Origin: JAGMDK01 sp023128695
GTDB lineage: Bacteria; Planctomycetota; Phycisphaerae; UBA1845; Fen-1342
DNA: 6,190 nt
Reading direction: 5' to 3'
NCBI GenBank assembly: GCA_030628805.1
Contig: DAOVQG010000281.1
Location: forward strand, 1 to 6,190
The notes beneath the pieces are model-generated. The model was given only the letters and a program-made list of their open reading frames with translations, did no database searches and was not told the origin of the DNA. Positions 5,969 to 6,190 of the stretch are shown here, one piece after another. Each line of letters opens with the position of its first letter. Positions within the stretch are counted from its first letter, which is position 1. A program made the translations under genes and the position numbers.

Positions 5969-6118
5969 CCACGAAGGACACGAAGACCACGAAGTCGAGT
6001 TGGGTGAGCACGGCCCGCCAATGATCGGCGGGTAAAACCAGCCCTGCCTGGCTTACACGAGCAGGCCACATTAAGTGACACACTTCCCATAACTTCGTGT
6101 ACTTCGTGCTCTTCGTGG
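5969..6118. repeat. Inverted pair of period-9 CACGAAG arrays around a hairpin-containing core
   Basis: The left arm (5969-5994) has three CACGAAG cores at 9-nt spacing. The right arm (6093-6118) has the same on the opposite strand (CTTCGTG cores). The arms match as inverted repeats at 22 of 26 positions. The 98-bp core includes a perfect hairpin, CCCGCC (6014-6019) and GGCGGG (6027-6032), with a 7-nt loop. CACGAAGGA arrays are, from memory, a widespread short intergenic repeat in several bacterial phyla. No convincing gene is visible. Confidence 0.7.
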
Positions 6119-6190
6119 TGGTAAATAACACGTAATTTGTGACATGCGGCCGTCCAACGCTCGACTTTTTGGCTGAGCGCTGCTTACTAA

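Larger units (their letters stand above)
5768..6190. other. Gene-free stretch downstream of the phosphatase gene
   Basis: These 423 bases contain only the repeats listed separately. The minus-strand open frames across 5896-6131 run through the CACGAAG arrays and show no protein-like features. I see no clear Rho-independent terminator: the hairpin at 6014-6032 is followed by TAAAACC, not a T-run. The last 70 bases (6121-6190) show nothing I recognise. Base composition drops in G+C relative to the genes. Confidence 0.6.

Noticed and set aside
6014..6037. Hairpin CCCGCC/GGCGGG as a Rho-independent terminator
   Set aside because: No T-run follows on either strand; it lies in the core of a repeat unit.
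5896..6131. Minus-strand open frames of 64-65 codons
   Set aside because: They cross the CACGAAG arrays and hairpin core, overlap each other in different frames, and show no protein-like pattern.

Overview
The window is high-GC bacterial DNA that most resembles a planctomycete (Pirellulales-like). This placement is an inference from three things: a YidC with a long Pro/Thr linker and a long Lys-rich C-terminal tail; a pair of GGCTGGAAGCCGGTGCCAC-type repeats inside a gene; and intergenic space filled with small palindromic and period-9 repeats (CACGAAGGA-like, CGCAGAGA-like). No rRNA or other marker fixes the taxon.

Layout. Minus strand, right to left: proS (prolyl-tRNA synthetase, 2273-435); then, 21 nt downstream, a small PepSY-like gene (413-147) broken by one in-frame amber codon; then the first 27 codons of a probable ISAzo13-family transposase (83-1) running off the left edge. 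Plus strand: yidC (2745-4928) overlaps by 1 nt an inositol-monophosphatase-family gene (4928-5767). proS and yidC are divergent. The roughly 470 bp between them holds a candidate promoter for each gene and a 241-bp unit (2368-2608) bounded by inverted repeats with further palindromes inside. The last roughly 420 bp have no convincing gene; they carry a degenerate period-9 array, the inverted partner of a 23-bp repeat found upstream of yidC, and an inverted pair of CACGAAG arrays around a hairpin.

Function. The intact genes are housekeeping: tRNA-Pro charging, membrane-protein insertion, and a Mg-dependent sugar/inositol phosphatase. They do not form an obvious pathway. yidC and the phosphatase are probably co-transcribed and translationally coupled.

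I found no clear new multi-gene system. The items most worth a second look are the in-frame repeat insertion in the ProRS editing domain, the single amber in the small gene, the nested inverted-repeat unit between proS and yidC, the exact 23-bp inverted repeats flanking the yidC-phosphatase pair, and an A8 slippery site whose -1 frame leads directly into the phosphatase.
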